A stretch of DNA of 64,000 bases from Agrocybe praecox (Eukaryota > Basidiomycota > Agaricomycetes > Agaricales > Agrocybaceae): positions 2,728,001 through 2,792,000 of the forward strand of contig OZ024845.1 in NCBI GenBank assembly GCA_964017145.1. Direction: 5' to 3'. Shown here piece by piece: positions 36,651-49,320 of the stretch. Each line of letters opens with the position of its first letter. Positions within the stretch are counted from its first letter, which is position 1. Made by a program: the position numbers and the translations under genes. The notes below the pieces were generated by a model, which worked only from the letters and a program-made list of their open reading frames with translations, was not told where the DNA came from and did no database searches.

Positions 36651-38040
36651 CGGGGATCTTTCCTTTGAGACTACGAGCTTGATGGACGTATCCACACGAC
36701 TGCTGTGGCTCAGGTGTGAGTACTAGTGTCCATAGTTCTGCGCAACTCGAACAATGCTTACAGGATTTGTAGCCTTTTCCGTTTGACCGCCGCCATTTCG
36801 CCGAACGAACATGCATCCCAAGAGGTGATTCCGAACGGCAGACACGTTGTAGGAGACAACATGGCGGGAAAGAGGTGTAGATGGGGTTGGCACTGAGATG
36901 GAGGGGGGATAGCACTGAGATGATGCGAGAGATGGGATTGAAATATTGAGGAGCGATGGTGAGGGGAAAAGGAACATCTAAGCCGGAGATGAGACAACCA
37001 CACGCGTAAGTTTCTAGAAACAATGTCATCATATACAAGAGGCTTACTGTTGTATAGGAGGACGCGAACCCACTGAGATTTCTCCATCCACGCTGCATCG
37101 AACGTCTTCTGTCCAATGTCGTCCGGTTCTAAAAGTCGCATATCGATGGTCACTGAGAGGGCTCGAGTACACGCGCAGAAGTGGCCCTGACAAGAGGCTG
37201 AGAAAACAATCGATGAAGGATCGAAGGAGGACATTGCATGAAAGAAAAAACGGACGTACATAATCCAAAATTAGACCTCGGGCCGAATACGACCGACCAA
37301 CACCGATAACCAGGTTACCAAACACTACAACCACCACGAACGTCCTCGCTCGCCGCCTCTCTGTGCCCATACACGCTATAATTTTAAATTGCCATGAACT
37401 GACGACGCGGTATTTTAAAAAGACGAAGAGCCGAGCATTCAAGAAGATGGTTTTAGTAGGGAATCCGAGGTATTGCGTGCGACTGGGCGCACGTGGAGGT
37501 ATGTTTTTGTCGTTCTTTCTTTTGTCAGTGAACAATGCTTAATGCTAACGGCGATTGGTCCTAGGGATATGACAATGGCAATAACCTTTCTTATGATGTA
37601 TGCACACTGTTCCCAACGCACCAATTCGCAGAAGGCGTCGTTCGACTCGTCTATCCAACTATCCTTGACAGTGGCTTGACTGCTAGGGGTCATTTCCACT
37701 TCCCGCTCCGATCCTCGCGTCTCTGGTGTTTCTGCTCGTGTACCCGCTGCAAGACGCTGATGGAGAAATGGTGGAAGGAAATGGGTGTCGGGGTACTTGG
37801 GAAACGTGGAAACGAGTCACCACTCCACTGGCTCGTTCGAGCTTCAGAGGCTCGCAAGCCGGCTCCTGCGTGTGGTGCTGTCCCCAAGGATATGTACCTC
37901 ACCCTGTCTGTGCTACCGGAAACGGAAACCCAATTGTCGTCCTCCTTCCGTGCCAACTCAGTACTCAACAGCGGCAAGGAGGGTTAGGCCTAATGACAAT
38001 GACCATATTAGTCACTGTTTCTCCTCGCAGAAGTCCCTAA
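36650..38040. other. Degenerate E/C-family remnants, no confident gene
   Basis: About 36960-37260 contains ACGCGTAAGTTTCTAGAAACA, which is the reverse complement of the E block near 57260, and CCATCCACGCTGCATCGAAC, shared with the C block near 46150. Overlapping ORFs on both strands (for example 36758-37535 minus) change frame and resemble nothing I know. 37676-38040 has three overlapping open frames on the plus strand and may include 5' exons of the gene that follows. Confidence 0.4.
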
Positions 38041-38041
38041 A

Positions 38042-38950
38042 ATGCCAGCGCTACCCCCTACTCTACCCTCACCACAATGGACGTGGAAGGTTGATATCAC
38101 CTTATATGTCAATGTCGTCGTGTTAGGCCAGTACCGTCACGAGAAGATATCTAGATCGCAGGCTGAACTACGCACTTTCACACAAAACGAGAAGCATGTT
38201 CCAGCTGGAGTTGTACGTCATATCGATGAGCAAGAGGTCGTCCAGCGAATCAGGACTCCGTATTTATGCCGAATGGACGGTGCATATAGTGTTGTGCGCA
38301 AGGTTCGGTCTGGATTTCCAACGGAGACGCATGACGAAAACAACCTCGTCATTGGGGATATTCGCACCAAGGAATTAATGAAGGTAAGTCGTTCTCGATA
38401 TTTCAGTCCAATTTCTTGATATAACCTTAAACATTAGTTTGTATGCACATGGGCAGGATCAAAGAGAGCGTGAGTTCTCTTTTGTTTCTAATCCACGAAC
38501 AGCACATTATGTCTAATTTCTACGACCAGCGTATTCCTACGATCTTCGGGACATGAGGATCGTGTGATACATGATTTAGCAGCCTACGCGTCGACATCGC
38601 AAAATTCTAGGGAGGAAAGTCAGAGATATGACGTCTTCGTAGGTGGCGGTGAGTATTTTGTTTTCAATGAGCCACTTGATTCTGACTATATCTGAATGAA
38701 GATACCGCACACTGCCATAGTTAGGTTAGCGGGTAGGTATGTTGCTGTTATTTCTTCGTTCGACGATATCTAATTGTACGTTCTAGGGTATGAATTGCAC
38801 ATTGATTCTGGACACATAAAAATTTGTTTGTACGTCTCCTCTCCCTTTCGAATGATCATTGTTGTCGTATCATGTACTTACACCGGTGGCTTGAAGGTTA
38901 TTGCAGATATACCGGGCGCCATACTCGGCGTGCATGTCCGATTGTTTCCT
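38042..38950 (+). CDS. Unrecognised multi-exon ORF upstream of NLR 2
   Basis: The first exon encodes MPALPPTLPSPQWTWKVDIT and stays open to the donor at about 38382 (ATGAAG then GTAAGT). In-phase continuation is possible through an exon reading FVCTWAGSKRA, one reading VFLRSSGHEDRVIHDL to SQRYDVFVGG, a very short one, and YELHIDSGHIKICL. The consistent splicing phases argue for a real gene rather than chance. It lies about 100-130 bp upstream of the first Met of NLR 2 on the same strand, so it may instead be the 5' part of NLR 2. A beta-strand-rich segment (WKVDITLYVNVVVLG) in the place where NLR 1 has its C2-like domain would fit that. No domain is identified with confidence. Confidence 0.35.
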
Positions 38951-39076
38951 CGTTAGGACTTTTTCCATTAACTGTGATAATCAACGATATTTATAACCTT
39001 TGTCGCGAGTGTGAGAATATGAAGGGAATGGTTATCAAGGTTCTGCAAAGGCTGTTTTTTGCTGCTCTTAGCATTC

Positions 39077-42000
39077 ATGTCGTCGTCTTCAGCACCGCCA
39101 AAGCCCAAGTCGTTGAGGAAGAAGTTGTTGGATTTCTTCAAGCGTAGTACCGATGAGCCTATGGCCGATTCTCGCAGCACAACCCACGAATCAGCGCTGA
39201 AAGATAACCCATCGATGAGCCCCCAGACATCGTCGACTCTGGCCGTTAATTTGAAAACTTCGGGAAGATTTGCGTTATCGATCGCACCCAAGATAGCAGG
39301 ATGCATTGACGTAAATCCAATCAAGGTGGCCTTTAACATTCTTAAAGTTATCATGGAAGTAAGGAAGGTAGGCAGTGTGTTGGAGAGTAAATTAGAGCGT
39401 TTAAACAACAGATCTCTTTCCAGGAAATCAACGATAACAAGGATCAACTGCAAGCAGTTCTAGAAGAGACGCTACAGCTTCTTAGTACTGTACTAGCGCA
39501 AATGGACGCGGGATCCAATTATCATAGTGTTGTCAATCAAACGGTGGGACAGTATAGGAGGTAGGATATTTTGACCTTTTAATTCTATTTAGTTGGACTT
39601 ATTTCTTTATAGGGATGTCACTCAACAGTTGGAACGAATCTCAAGTCTTAATAGCTGCTTACACTCGAATGTTTTGAATCAGTTCGACTACGACAATTAC
39701 AAGGATCAGATAATGGATATCTCTCGAAAGATTAAACGGGCGACAGACATATTCAATGTAAGGAAATTCTTTTCTTCGGAGTTACTCCTACTGATCACTC
39801 GGGTTTACGCAGATTGGAATGGTTGGGACCATAGGAATAACGGTGGATGAATTACGCGACGAAAAACGAGTAAGCATTTGATACCGTCCGACGTAAGAGA
39901 ATATCCCGTTCATCGACTTTACAGAAAGAGAAACTTCGAAATGACTTAAACCCATCCGACCGAGCTAACCATCGGTATATCTACGACGGAAAAGAAGCGA
40001 TAAAGCGTGAACCTTGCACTCAGGGAACACGTATCGCAATCTTGAAAGAAATTACAGACTGGGCGAACGATTTATCTGTGGAAAGTCCGCCTGCGTTCTG
40101 GTTGACCGGGCAGGCGGGGTCAGGAAAAACGACCATTGCATATACCATCGCAAAACGGTTCTGGGAAGGGCAGCCGACGTCTCTGGGAGCCAGCTGCTTC
40201 TGTTCTCGACAGTTTGAAGAAACAAAAAGTCTGCAACGGATAGTCCCTACCATCGCATTTCAGCTCGCCGAAAAATGCGATCCATTTCGGATTGTTTTAC
40301 AAAGGGTCGAGACTTCGGACGCATTGAAGTTCCATGGTGTTGAAGAACAACTCAAAAAATTTCTTTTTCAACCGTGGATGACAAAAGAAAGGCATCCTTA
40401 TTCACCTACCTACCTCGTCGTCATTGACGCCCTCGATGAGATTGACGACGATCAAAAATCATTGTTTTTGGAACAACTACTACAGTTACTCGAGGATGGC
40501 AAATTTGCTGGTCTCAAGTTTCTCGTTACCAGTCGGCCTGATCCCGATATCGCCGCGCTGGGGGAAATATTCCAACCGAGTGCTATTTGCAAGCTTCAGA
40601 ATGTTCCAATAGTAGACATGGAATTGGACATAAGGACGTACCTAGACGCAAAGCTTAAAAGCTTGCGAGGAACACCGGAAATCAGTCAGCTAAACGACCG
40701 GGCTGCTGGCTTGTTCATTTATGCAGCCACGGTAGTGAAGATATTAACTAGGCGTAAACTTGCCAAGGAGGAGCAGCTAATCCTGCTCCGACCTCTCCTC
40801 TCCTCGATATCTTCTGACTTTGGCTCGATTGACGAGTTGTATCGACAAATTATGCGCGAAGCCTTTTCTGATCTGGATGACAATGTTTTTTCAACTCGTC
40901 TAAGTGTCCTTCACACCTTCCTCTGTTCTGTTGAGCGGATCTCCACTTCCGTTGCAGCTGGTTTGGTGGGCACCAAGACTGGCATTGCAAAGATGCTAGT
41001 CGAGAGTCTGCATTCTGTTCTCTATGAACAAGACGGTCGTGTGTATTGGTATCACGCATCCTTCCCAGACTTCATTTCGAATCGTGCTCGTTCAAACTTC
41101 CGCGTGGACAACAAGGACGTGATGTTCTCATGCGATGTAGCAGCTCAAGATGGTATTCTTACCCATGCCTGTTTCCGCATTATGAACTCCGAGAATATAG
41201 GTCTGAGGTTCAATATGGGGGATATTAAATCATCATATCTCTTGGACTCCGAAAACACGGAAGAACTGCGGAAGAATGTGAGCAAGAATATATCACCCGT
41301 ACTGAGATATGCATGCATGCATTGGGTACACCATATTTCCTTTGCTAAAGATGCAAACAATAACCAGCTATGCGGCATTATCTTTGATTTCCTTCAAATT
41401 CATGCCTTGTTCTGGATCGAGGCAATGAACCTGCTCGGATCAAGCGGAGAATGTTCGGATTTGCTGCTGGACGCGGCACGTTGGGTATCTGAGGTATACC
41501 TAATCCACTCTTATTTGGGGCGTCCCACTGATGTCATTTTCATTGAAGAAGAACCCGCGGCTTGAAAAGGACTTTGAAGATGTTGCTGATTTTGCGAAAT
41601 ATTTTAGTCGTCGCCCCACTGTCGAGTCGACCCCACATCTGTACATCTCCTCGTTGGCAACATGGCAGTCAACTTCACTGCTTTTGCAAGCTTGGAAGAG
41701 CAAATTCCGATGCATACCCTTGTGTAAGGACTTCGCTGTCGTGCCATTAATGCCAAAGCCACTCAGGGAAGAGGCACGAACCATTTCTTTCTCCAACGAC
41801 GGCAAGCGGCTGGTTGTTGGAATGCAAACTGCTGTGGTGGTATTGGACGCTGCTACCGGTCAGCAGCAGCATATGCTGAGTAGCAATGAGTGTCAACTTG
41901 TCAAATACTCACGGGATGGATCAAAAATCGTGGTTGTATCTCACCATGAAGGCTACAAGCTTGTTTGCATATGGGATGCTTCTACCTTTCAATTGATAAA

Positions 42001-43844
42001 TGAGTTTGAAGCTCGCCATGCAGTGGTTTCCACTGAGGAAACACACATTCTTGCGGTATCACTAGACCATTCCGACAGCTACCTTCAATTGGAGATTCGG
42101 GATATTTTGACGGGCCATTTGCTAAGAATCGTAAAGATTCCCAGATTCACCCCAGGACATGGACGGTTCATAGCCTTTTCGTTTGCTCTGCAGAAATTCT
42201 ATATTGGCGTCGATAAGTCGCTTGAAATATGGGATACATTGTCAGAGTGCATGCTCAAAACACTTGCATTCTCGGAAAACATGTATTACCCGACCGCATA
42301 TGCCATATCGTCTGATGGGAAAATGTTCGCATGTGGCTCAAGAGATACTGCGCAGGTATGGGACACGTTGCATGGGCATCTTCTGGTAGAGGTTCCTCAA
42401 CAAGGTTGGGTCATAGCACTCAATTTCTCGTATGACGGTACATACATTGTGTCCATTTCGGGTAGAAAACTGCACGTCTGGGATACATCAACAGGCACGA
42501 TGTTACAGGTCATAGACACAAGCCCCAATCCACATGACATTGGGTTTTCACCCAATAGTTCACGGATAGGTGTAGGGACGAAGAACGGTGTATGTGTGTG
42601 GTCCTGGGACCCGGACAAGGAGTCAGAGCCAGTCAAATGGGATCCACGATGTGGCGAGTACATGTCTGAAACCTCCCGCATCTTGGAGATTACAACATCA
42701 AATGACTCGAAGGATTGTGTCCGTCACCGACAAGAAAGTGCAAGCATGGGATGCAACGACAGGGACTGAAGTAAAGGCAATATTAACTCCGGAGACAAGT
42801 CATGCTTCACTCTCTGATAATGGCCAAATTATTGCTTCTCACCTATATAGTAATAACTGTATAAAGGTGATGAGTGCAACAACCGGTGAAGAAATCTTGC
42901 TTTTGCAAATCGATGCTGGTTTGAGTATCCTTTATGACTCAATCGTTTTGTCAAGAAGCGGAAGGAAATTGGCATTCATTAAAGAGGCCGGCCACTTTTG
43001 GACAGACGATGAAGCTCGGGTGATCGAGATATGGGACATCAGCAACGGCAGAGAAAGAGAAAGAGAGATCGCCATATATGAAAACTTTCCATATCATCTC
43101 TTCTTCGCAGACAATGAGCAATATCTTATGGGGGGATTCATTACTTATGAACCGGAGCGATGCCATCCACTTGTGGTCTGGGATGTGCTAACAGGCAATG
43201 TCATCACAACAATAATAAGTAAAATCAAAGGGGTACAAACTTCAAGCAATGGGAGAGAATTAGCTGTCTGCGCAAGGTGGCCTATGTCACCAGGCGAGTC
43301 AGATATTATATTGTGTGAAGTCTGGGACATAGTATCTGGCAAATGTCTTAGGATCATCAAAACATCATATCGACCTCCGACCATCGATGGTAAAAATTCA
43401 ACAGACCTTTCCTTCTATTTGTTCAGCATTTCAAATGACAGCAAGAGGATCGCCGTCATCTGCTCAGATGGATTTATTCGAGTTTGGTCGTTCATCTCAG
43501 ACGAAAGTTGCGCTGAGCTCTTGCTTGTTGGCCAATGTCTAAGTATGTCCACTGCAATCACCTTCTCCAGAGATGATAAACAGGTTATATGTGGCTACAA
43601 TGATGGTTCAATTAGGGTCTGGGACGTGGATCCTGACTCAGGGCCGTATGAATGGGCGTTACAAGAGAGTGGCTGGATTACGTCGCTCAAAAAGACAGAC
43701 CAGAGGCTCATGTGGATTCCGAGCGAATTGAATGTCATCCAACCACGAAACACTCTCACCATCAGCCCAAGCACTGGGGATATATCTATCGACTTCAAAG
43801 GAGCAATGATTGGCGACAAATGGGAGGCATGTTACTCATCGTGA
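39077..43844 (+). CDS. NLR 2: NACHT / WD40 receptor with an apparent frameshift
   Basis: Exons 39077-39358, 39424-39560, 39613-39757, 39813-39869, 39925-41493 and 41549-43844, with introns of 52-65 bp and consistent phases. The start MSSSSAPPKPKS is followed by a basic, then helical, N-terminal region (about 200 aa). The NACHT domain has P-loop GQAGSGKTT at about residue 269, Walker B YLVVIDALDE at about 370 and FLVTSRPDPD. The C-terminal half is a WD40 propeller with strongly diverged blades, ending in a typical fungal NLR tail (SGWITSL...RLMWIPSELN...GDKWEAC). The last exon changes frame once: the first frame runs to 42769, the second from before 42588. Homology continuity places the shift near 42708-42712 (SNDSK then IVSVTDKKVQAW). 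One extra base there, or an assembly error, would explain it. If the shift is real the product loses roughly 370 residues of propeller. Confidence 0.8.
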
Positions 43845-44480
43845 AATCGCGCTGCTAGCGACGAGTACCAACAATAACTCAATAACTATACCTATCTTGT
43901 TCCTCTTCGTTCAGCAAGTTGCCGTTATGTACAGTCAGAACGGTAGATATTATTGTTTATATTGGGGCTTAAATACAGAAAGGGATTCATTTTCACCCAC
44001 TCCTCCACGAGGTGAGGAGTACACTACCCTTTCTCTCAGCATAGGAAGCATATTTAGATCAACCAAATGACGACCCAGATGACGACCCAGATGCAGAGGT
44101 TGAGGTTTAGCACGTCCTGGGTGTGTGAGTGGAAAGAGCGCGACAATGTCAAAGGCCAACCACCTCCTGGTCACAGCATTTGTCACTACACTCCAGCCCA
44201 ATTTCTTCGCTTTGGAATCTCCACGTAGTCAGTTACCGGTCGACGTCAAAGTAAGGAAAATCGCATTGAAGCGTAACATGCATATTCATATCCAGATGAC
44301 CCAACGACGGACAAACGGAGGAGTCGAACGCGTCCAGATTCCATGCGAGCAGTGTTGATCAAGAGGTGGTTGACCGTGATGCATGATCAACAATCAATGT
44401 TGACGGTGGTGCAAGAAACCTTTCGACTCGCAAGCGTGGGTCGTCATCAACAACTCAATACCCCAGCTGATATTATATCG
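43845..44480. other. 3' flank of NLR 2, no gene seen
   Basis: Terminates the NLR 2 locus. Two tandem TGACGACCCAGA units lie at about 44067-44090. No coding signal. Confidence 0.3.
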
Positions 44481-46560
44481 CTTTGAACGTGCTACGCTTG
44501 TTCAGTAGGACAGCAATGTAGGCACAGAATTATTGAGGATGAATTTGAGGTCGCTGAAGAACAGAAATCAGCAACGAAATATTTGATTTCCAACAAACTA
44601 ACAGCTATAGAATTCCGCATGCCAGCGTCCGCGTGCATCCTTCCAGCCATCTCTAACTGCATATAGTAGCACAAAAAAGGGAAACAACTCACGCTTCCTA
44701 GGCCTCCTAGATATCATGATACTCCAGAGGTTACCACGAGCGTAATAGTGACCTGTGTATAAAGTTCCAACGGTTGACGTTACTTTCAAGCTGACGCTGC
44801 CTTATTTTGAGCAAGGTAACTGTTCGTTTCGCAGGAAGAAAACAAGAAGAAAAAGAAAGAAAATACATACAACTGAGCTAAAAATAAACGTGAAACACAG
44901 CCACTGTCGACGATTGAAATGCAAAGTAAAAAATGACCATGCAGAGAAAACGAAGAGTACGTCGCCTAAGAACAGCGATAATCTTCACAGCTGAATTAAG
45001 TCCCCTAATACATTTTCCCTTTCCGCCAAGACCTAAAACAGCAAAAGAAAGAAAAATGACGTCAGCAACGAGAGGGGTGAATGAGAATAGAACGAAACGA
45101 ACCATGTCAGAGCGAGAGGGTTCTGTAAAGAGGTCCAAAGTTCGAGAATGCAGCTACAGTGTCTCGCAGCCTAATTTCCGCGGAAAAAAGGAATATATTA
45201 ACGAGAGGAAAAGCAGAAGAAAAACAAAAACACGCACATTTTCAGAGTTATAAATAAACAAACGACACAGCCATCGATAATTTAAATATCAATTCTGCAT
45301 CCAACTTATCAAGGAAAATCGGTCACTGCGAAGAGTAAGTCCAGCATGGGTTCGCTGAAAGTCGCGGCAGTATGTATGACTTGGCTTAAGCCCGGGGTGT
45401 GTTGACCCTCCATGACGGTGTCGAGGCATAATCCTAAAGAACGGAAGAATAAAAAATGTGTATATGGCATGAGTTAGATGAATATTTTTATTGAATCGAA
45501 AACGTACCCTACAGACACAGAGAACGCCACCAAAGAGACCACGAGAAAACTGGGAGGACATCAAAGTATGGCAGGCGATGATACGAGGGCGACGGGTATG
45601 ACGCAGACGGAGGAACGGAGAATGTCACACTGAAAGACAGAAGGGCAGGAGCGGGGTGGATGAAAGTGGGACGGAACGACGGAGCTATAGAGGTAAAACA
45701 GGAAAGGACCAATGAGTCGGAGCACCAGAGAGCGACATGCACGATACAAAAGAGGCAGGCAGAGAGGAGTGAAGGCCTGATGAGTGAAAGCGGTACATCG
45801 GATAGGCGGGATGACCCAGAAGAGCCGCAACCAAAAAGTATCGGCCTATAAGAGAGAGAAATGACGTCGAATCGGACATGGACGAGAGGGCGGAATTGGA
45901 AGAGGATGGCCAGTCGATAGGGGCAGTAAGAGGAGGACGAGTTCGATTTGCTAGGGTAATAATGAATTGCTATCATTGATCGGGTTGTCCGACAGCGGGA
46001 AAGAGGCAGATTCCGCAAAAATTTGAGGAACAGCGCGGACAGGGAATACCAGCAGAGCCGACTGTCGAGGTGATAACAGAGGCCGACGATGGGATGGGTC
46101 GGAGGGGACCGGATCTGCGATTGGACGAGGTGTAGCTCAGCGCATCCCCATCCACGCTGCATCGAACGTCCTGCATCCCTTGCACGCTGTTGTCCTATTT
46201 CTGAAATCGTAGGGCGTCGGTTTCTGCAATTCAAGAACCATTTTTCCATGGACAGTTTGGATCGTCGGTTTTCACAGAGAGCGTGGTATTCGATGCAGAT
46301 GGGCGACAGGGGCGGTAGAAAAAAAACGGTGGGATTGAGGGCGAGAAGGACCCATTCCCTTGCACTGCGGAAGAGGAGGACGGAATTAAAGGGAACTAAG
46401 GGTTAAATTTTAAAGTGAGAAGGAGTCGCAAGCAGGGAAACTCTCTCGAATGAGCGACGGGTTGATGGGACTGGCAGGAGAGTTCTGAGCGTCGCAGATC
46501 GGGCGTGTTTACTGGAGTCCACGCACACGAGCGATAGGAGCAACGGGCAGAGCTGGGTTT
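44480..46560 (-). repeat. E-A-C family copy with A and C blocks in swapped order
   Basis: 44480-45480 is block A inverted (shared CATCCTTCCAGCCATCTC, the AAACACAGCCA region and GACGGTGTCGAGGCATAAT at about 45417). 45540-46560 is block C inverted (CGACAGCGGGAAAGAGGCA, GAGGGCGAGAAGGACCCATT). In the minus-strand reading C comes before A, opposite to the copies at 17400-22840 and 49320-53610. It is therefore a rearranged copy or two adjacent partial copies. The 246-codon ORF 45509-46249 is not maintained in the other copies. Confidence 0.6.
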
Positions 46561-47660
46561 GGATGAAGAATCGAGCGAATGTCTATCTATTCCTTATCGA
46601 TACCCTCGGTGTCTATTCACAGATACCAGTGAGCTAAATAGTTATATCGCCATTAGCCCTCTTTCCTAGATATGAAATACATCGAAAACATACCTTTGAC
46701 ACTCAAATGCACGAAAAGCCTTGGATAACCCGAAACCATCTTGTTACAACCGCCTCTTCGCCTTCTTCGTACTAAACACTGTCTCGATCTCTCTAGGTGG
46801 GCAGCAATACAGATATAGCGTGAGGTGTGTGTGGTGGAACAGTCCGAGCGGAGGGTTCGTAGTCGTAGTCGTGTTGGGTTCACCCATCGTGTCCCCAGAG
46901 GTAGTGTTGAATTATAGGTTCGTTTTTACAACGAAAAACACAGCAGGAGAAGTGGAGCATATTGAAGAGGAAGGCCAAGTTAGGGTATAAAAGATCAGCA
47001 AGAACTTAGCGAATAGAAAGAAATGAATGGGGCCATGATAGAATGTAAGGATTTTATTCCTGGGTCATCAGAAATTATCGTCGGTCGGTCCTAATCGAGA
47101 ATTCGGCCGCATGGCCGGGCATCTATTTTTAGTCTGCACCAGCGTTAGGGGTCATCGGCTCAAATCAACAACAAATCAATAACTTTTGAATTCGTAACTC
47201 GTCGAACATAAAAGTTGATTAATCTACGAACAGGGCAGGAGTAATCTATATAACTCATTCACCGATAGGTAAGTGTTGTGTAGCGAATCGAATTACAAAT
47301 TGACCTGCCGAAAAGAAAGAACACCATCAGAATGTTGGATTGCGAGGACTCGAAAGTTACACCCCAGGCAGTACTGAGTCGAATAGAGAATGTAGAAAAT
47401 AAAGATATATTGAGGTTTGAGTAAGTGCTGTGCAAAAATTAGGATTAATTGTGCAAGCAAAAACACGTTGCTGATCAAATAATAAAGTCGAGGACGGTGA
47501 CTCTCTCAAAACATAATGGGACGCATGCAATACATACAGTCTGAGACTGCAGCTAAGGCTTAAGAAAAAAGTATCTGAGTGGGCGCTAACATAGCCTTCA
47601 CGTATCATCATGGTTTCTATCCAACAATTTATGCCATGGTGCCACTTCTTCAAAGCGTAA
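46560..47660. other. Intergenic, no gene seen
   Basis: Short unrelated ORFs on both strands; no recognisable product, repeat or RNA. Confidence 0.3.
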
Positions 47661-47679
47661 ATGGAATTCTAGATAAGCG

Positions 47680-48600
47680 AAAACGGCATCAGATAAACAT
47701 AGAAAGCGACGTATCAATGACAAGTCGAAGTAGATGTCCAATAGCAACCCCCTCATACGACAAGCCAGAAGTCTTCCTCGGCGCAATGACGAACAGGGAG
47801 ACGTAGGTACCAACCCGTAAGAAAATTGCGCCGCTGGTCGAAGTGCTTATGGCGTTAAAGCCTACAAGTACTAAACTCGCCAACTTTAGTAGCACCCACG
47901 CGACGTAGTCAGCGTAATGACTCGCAGCGAATAGTCAAGCAATTCTCCGTAATGGCAGGATATTTTCTACGATGAAGACTTCACGACGATATGCAAAAAT
48001 ATTAATAACGGACGGCGAACCGCCGTGCGGTATCCAATATCTATGCCATTAGAGGCACCACGACGCCGATAGGGGTGCACAAGTATTTCACCTCGAAAAA
48101 GTTCGAAAAAGGCTTGGATGTGACTCACCTGAACCTTTTTGTTGAATGTCGACCGTACCTTCTGTTAACATGTGTCAAAGAATAAAGTTCAAAATAATCC
48201 TAGAAAGTAAGAAAGGTATCAGATAAATTCCATCGTCCAAAGAGCAATGACAAAAGCGCATTGTGCAATGATAACCCCCTCGTGCGACAAATCAGAACCC
48301 TCTCCCAATGCTGAGCATCTTCGGTCGACGGTACCAACGCGTACAAGTGCTAAACTCGATAGTGTTGTAGGTATATTACCCCCACATACAGGCGACGATG
48401 TCAGCATACATATCCGACTCGCAGAAATTGCCAAGCGACGATGTCAGCTTGAACATCTTGCGCGAGAGGCTCCGATTCAAAATGAGCAGAAAATGAATGA
48501 ACTTGGACCAAGCCCTATTCATTCACTATCTACTATGCCTATGGTGGCACCACGATGCCGATAGGGGGGCACACGCATGATTCACCTCACAAGTTAGATA
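47680..48600. repeat. Imperfect tandem duplication, period about 500-550 bp
   Basis: The order 'AACCCCCTC...CGACAA', 'GGTACCAAC', 'ACAAGT(A/G)CTAAACTCG' and 'GGCACCACGA(C/T)GCCGATAGG' occurs at about 47750-48080 and again at about 48270-48570. Divergence is substantial. No ORF crosses both copies. Confidence 0.55.
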
Positions 48601-49320
48601 ATAACTGAATGCTTACCTTACATGTTCAACTTTCTCTTGAACACAAAACTTGTTTAACGTTCACCTTCGCCATGTTATCGCTGAAAATTTAAAGGTGAAG
48701 GGATTGACGAGAGGAAAAGAAAGAAGAGCGCTACCGCTAAGACTTACCAGTCATTCTCATTGAGTTACAGATGTCTTCAATTCATTACGAGAAAATTTGG
48801 AGGGTAAGGTCAAAGAAATTGCGGTGGAAAAGAAAGTTGGGCAGTAGCAAACGGTTGAAACACTGAAAATTGGCCATTTCGGATTGAATCTGAGTTTCAA
48901 TCATACAACGTAACCTGCTTGATATTCAACCTCCGCCTTAACTTCAAAAAAGGCAATTTACATACGGACTTGATGAATTTCACAACATGTGTAATTAACG
49001 TTTCCATGCCCCCTTTTTTTTTTGCCGTAGAGCCAATAGAAATATATATATTCGTTGCATCGACATCGTTTTTGAATTTATCCTATCAATTTAAAGAGAT
49101 TTTGTCAGGCAAACGCATGCTGAGCCAAGGTGAAATCTGAGGCCTGATCGATGATTCTTTGAGTACATCCTCTTCTCGTTTGGTACGAAACTCGAATCAA
49201 GGGGATACAGAGAGAGATGATTTACGCGTTTACAAGAGACGGGGACAACACAACACACAAGGGTTGATGATGGCATTGATCGACGAAGAGTTTAGAAGTA
49301 GGGGCGTATTTCTAGAAAAT
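48600..49320. other. Intergenic, AT-rich, no gene seen
   Basis: No coding or repeat signal apart from a small C-like block (GGACAACACAACACACAAGG at about 49243). Confidence 0.3.

Noticed and set aside
36758..37535. Minus-strand ORFs of 163-177 codons
   Set aside because: They overlap each other in different frames and cover sequence shared with the non-coding E and C repeats.
37690..38126. Overlapping plus and minus ORFs just before 38042
   Set aside because: Four frames are open at once and none has a recognisable motif. I could not choose one and left them as possible 5' exon material only.
42580..42712. Intron hypothesis for the NLR 2 frame change (donor GTATGT near 42587, acceptor near 42711)
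   Set aside because: Length about 124 bp is twice that of any other intron in the gene, and it would remove a well-formed WD motif (VCVWSWDP). A one-base shift is simpler.
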